Assembly: GCA_030445275.1 (NCBI GenBank)
Contig: JAUCSE010000104.1
Location: 1-64,000 of the forward strand
Length of the DNA stretch: 64,000 bases
Source of the DNA: Mucilaginibacter sp.
Lineage (GTDB): Bacteria; Bacteroidota; Bacteroidia; Sphingobacteriales; Sphingobacteriaceae
Direction of reading: 5' to 3'
Below, one piece after another: positions 62,402 to 64,000 of the stretch. The translations under genes were made by a program, and so were the position numbers. The notes below the pieces were generated by a model, which had not been told where the DNA came from, made no database searches, and was given only the letters and a program-made list of their open reading frames with translations. Numbering within the stretch: the first letter of the stretch is position 1; every line of letters begins with the position of its first letter.

Positions 62402-63994
62402 ATGAACCACATAAAAATATATAAGAAACTCAGCATCGTAGCTTTGCTTGCAGGAGCAGTTTACCTGCCGAGCTGTACAAAATTGGATGTTGCCGCAAAG
62501 TCTGCGCTTACACCAGAGAATTTCCCAACAACAGCCGCGCAATTTGTGGCAGCAACCGGACCTATTTATACTTCATTCCGTAGCGCGGTTGGTCGCGAGT
62601 ATTGGCTGTTACAAAACCTGAGCACAGATGAAAACGTACTGGTGGCCCGCGGCGGAAACTGGTTAGATGGCGGTACATACTCCACCGTAAATCTGCACAC
62701 GGTTACTCCTGATAATGGCATGATTGAAACTTGCTGGTCATGGGGATACACCACCATTAGTAACTGTAATAAGGTATTGTCGGTATTTGCTTCAGCACCC
62801 GAAAGTGCAGCTAAGCAACAAACCATTGCCGAAATAAAAACAATGCGTGCTGTATCATATTTCTATATGATGGATTTATTTGGTAACGTGCCTATATCTA
62901 AAACTTTTGGCGATACCACCAATTTAGGTACACAGCCAAGGGCACAGGTATTTGCTTTTATTGAAAGCGAATTATTGGCACAGATCCCTAATTTGAGCTC
63001 AACAACAGGAGCTGTAACCTATGGCCGGCCTACAAAATATTTGGCATACGCGGTTTTGGCTAAAATGTATTTAAACGCACAGTACTACATCGGTACCCCA
63101 CGATACCAGGATGCGGTTACCATGTGCGATAATATTATACAAGGCGCTCAGTATAGTTTGGATACCGATTATCTAGGTATGTTTAAAGCTAGTAACGGGC
63201 CACAGATAAAGGATTTTATTTTTGCTGTTCCTTTTGATGCTTTGCTGGCCCAGGGCATGTATTATTCGCGTTGGACGATAAACCCGAATTTAGCAAGCAA
63301 ATACAAAATGCCGTACACTCCTGATGGCCCGGTGTATACATTTAAAGAGTATTATGCTTTGTTTAATGATGTTAATGACATCCGCAGAAAGCAATACCTT
63401 ACCGGAAAACAGTATAATAATGACGGCACACCAATTAACATTACCACAACCAATATAGGCCTTGATGCCAGCTATAGCGGCCCAAATCCAACCGCTCAAG
63501 TTGTTCATCAGTTGGAGTTTACGCCTGATATTGTATGGAAAAACGTTGCCACGTTTGATATTGGCAATGATGAATTGGCTAACGAGTCAGGTTACAGGAA
63601 CAATAAATTTTATCCGGATAGCTTAAGCACCACCCGTAACCAGAGCAATGATGTACCAATGTTCAGATATGCCGATGTTTTATTAGAAAAAGCAGAAGCC
63701 ATATTAAGAGGGGCGACTACCACTAATGGCGATTCGCCTTTATCATTGGTTAATCAGGTTCGCACACGTGCTAAAGCAGCATCGTTAAGCGCCGTAACCC
63801 TTTCTGATGTATTGGACGAACGCGCCCGTGAATTGGCTATGGAAGGCTGGAGAAGAAATGACCTTATCCGTTACGGTCAGTTTGAAAAGGCATGGGGTAT
63901 AAAAACTGATGCCAATCCAAACAAACGTATTTTCCCAATTCCAAGACCAGAAATGCAGTTGAACCCTAAACTGGTGCAAAACCCGGGTTATTAA
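62402..63994 (+). CDS. SusD/RagB-family lipoprotein (beta-arabinoside module)
   Basis: Classical SusD partner of the preceding SusC. The lipobox is VYLPSC with Cys25 (residues 20-25). The helical core IAEIKTMRAVSYFYMMDLFGNVPI lies near residues 140-163. Conserved C-terminal segments are RYADVLLEKAEAILRG, LSLVNQVRTRAKA and LDERARELAMEGWRRNDLIRYGQFEKAW, and the end is RIFPIPRPEMQLNPKLVQNPGY. 530 aa. The stop codon lies 6 bp before the window edge; any further genes of the operon would lie beyond. Confidence 0.95.
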   Translation: MNHIKIYKKLSIVALLAGAVYLPSCTKLDVAAKSALTPENFPTTAAQFVAATGPIYTSFRSAVGREYWLLQNLSTDENVLVARGGNWLDGGTYSTVNLHTVTPDNGMIETCWSWGYTTISNCNKVLSVFASAPESAAKQQTIAEIKTMRAVSYFYMMDLFGNVPISKTFGDTTNLGTQPRAQVFAFIESELLAQIPNLSSTTGAVTYGRPTKYLAYAVLAKMYLNAQYYIGTPRYQDAVTMCDNIIQGAQYSLDTDYLGMFKASNGPQIKDFIFAVPFDALLAQGMYYSRWTINPNLASKYKMPYTPDGPVYTFKEYYALFNDVNDIRRKQYLTGKQYNNDGTPINITTTNIGLDASYSGPNPTAQVVHQLEFTPDIVWKNVATFDIGNDELANESGYRNNKFYPDSLSTTRNQSNDVPMFRYADVLLEKAEAILRGATTTNGDSPLSLVNQVRTRAKAASLSAVTLSDVLDERARELAMEGWRRNDLIRYGQFEKAWGIKTDANPNKRIFPIPRPEMQLNPKLVQNPGY

Positions 63995-64000
63995 TAAATG

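Overview
The window looks like chromosomal DNA of a plant-polymer-degrading soil or rhizosphere Bacteroidota, most probably Sphingobacteriaceae (Mucilaginibacter/Pedobacter-like). The signs are five SusC/SusD pairs, two ECF-sigma/FecR trans-envelope switches, GSC/SGC-type lipoboxes, little Shine-Dalgarno signal, and many glycoside hydrolases. The genus is an inference from gene content. I saw no rRNA, tRNA, CRISPR array, transposase or phage gene.

Layout. (1) 1-8182: an orphan SusC/SusD pair read leftward and ending at a perfect hairpin terminator. Upstream lie a secreted protein of unknown function, with a decayed copy of its own 3' end beside it, and a YdcF/DUF218 gene broken by a -1 frameshift. 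(2) 8330-9952: a CPA1 Na+/H+ antiporter. (3) 9981-22780: a leftward L-arabinose/arabinan operon: araB, araD, a GH27 enzyme, araA, an SSS symporter, an aldose epimerase, GH51, GH43 endo-arabinanase, GH43. (4) 23262-31676: a leftward capture module: ECF sigma, FecR, STN-type SusC, SusD, GH43 lipoprotein endo-arabinanase. (5) 32332-39397: a second, divergent ECF sigma/FecR/SusC/SusD module with no enzymes. (6) 40147-52776: a leftward trans-4-hydroxy-L-proline locus: SusC, SusD, DapA-like deaminase, hydroxyproline 2-epimerase, FAD D-amino acid dehydrogenase, AraC regulator, DUF885 metallopeptidase, amino-acid permease. (7) 53128-63994: two DUF1680 beta-L-arabinofuranosidases, a LacI regulator, and a final SusC/SusD pair.

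How the genes fit together. Modules 3 and 4 form a complete arabinan pathway: surface cleavage by a lipoprotein endo-arabinanase, SusC/D import, periplasmic debranching, symport, then AraA-AraB-AraD. Modules 6 and 7 place hydroxyproline catabolism next to beta-L-arabinofuranosidases. In plants these two chemistries meet in extensins and related hydroxyproline-rich glycoproteins, where Hyp carries beta-L-arabinofuranosyl chains. I propose that the right half, helped by the arabinose operon, is a glycoprotein-utilization locus that consumes both the glycan and the Hyp of the backbone. This is an inference.

A recurring 15-bp dyad (KTGTY-N5-AACAM) occurs nine times, in five long intergenic regions that control these modules, and may tie them into one regulon. 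Several families of palindromic intergenic repeats are also present.
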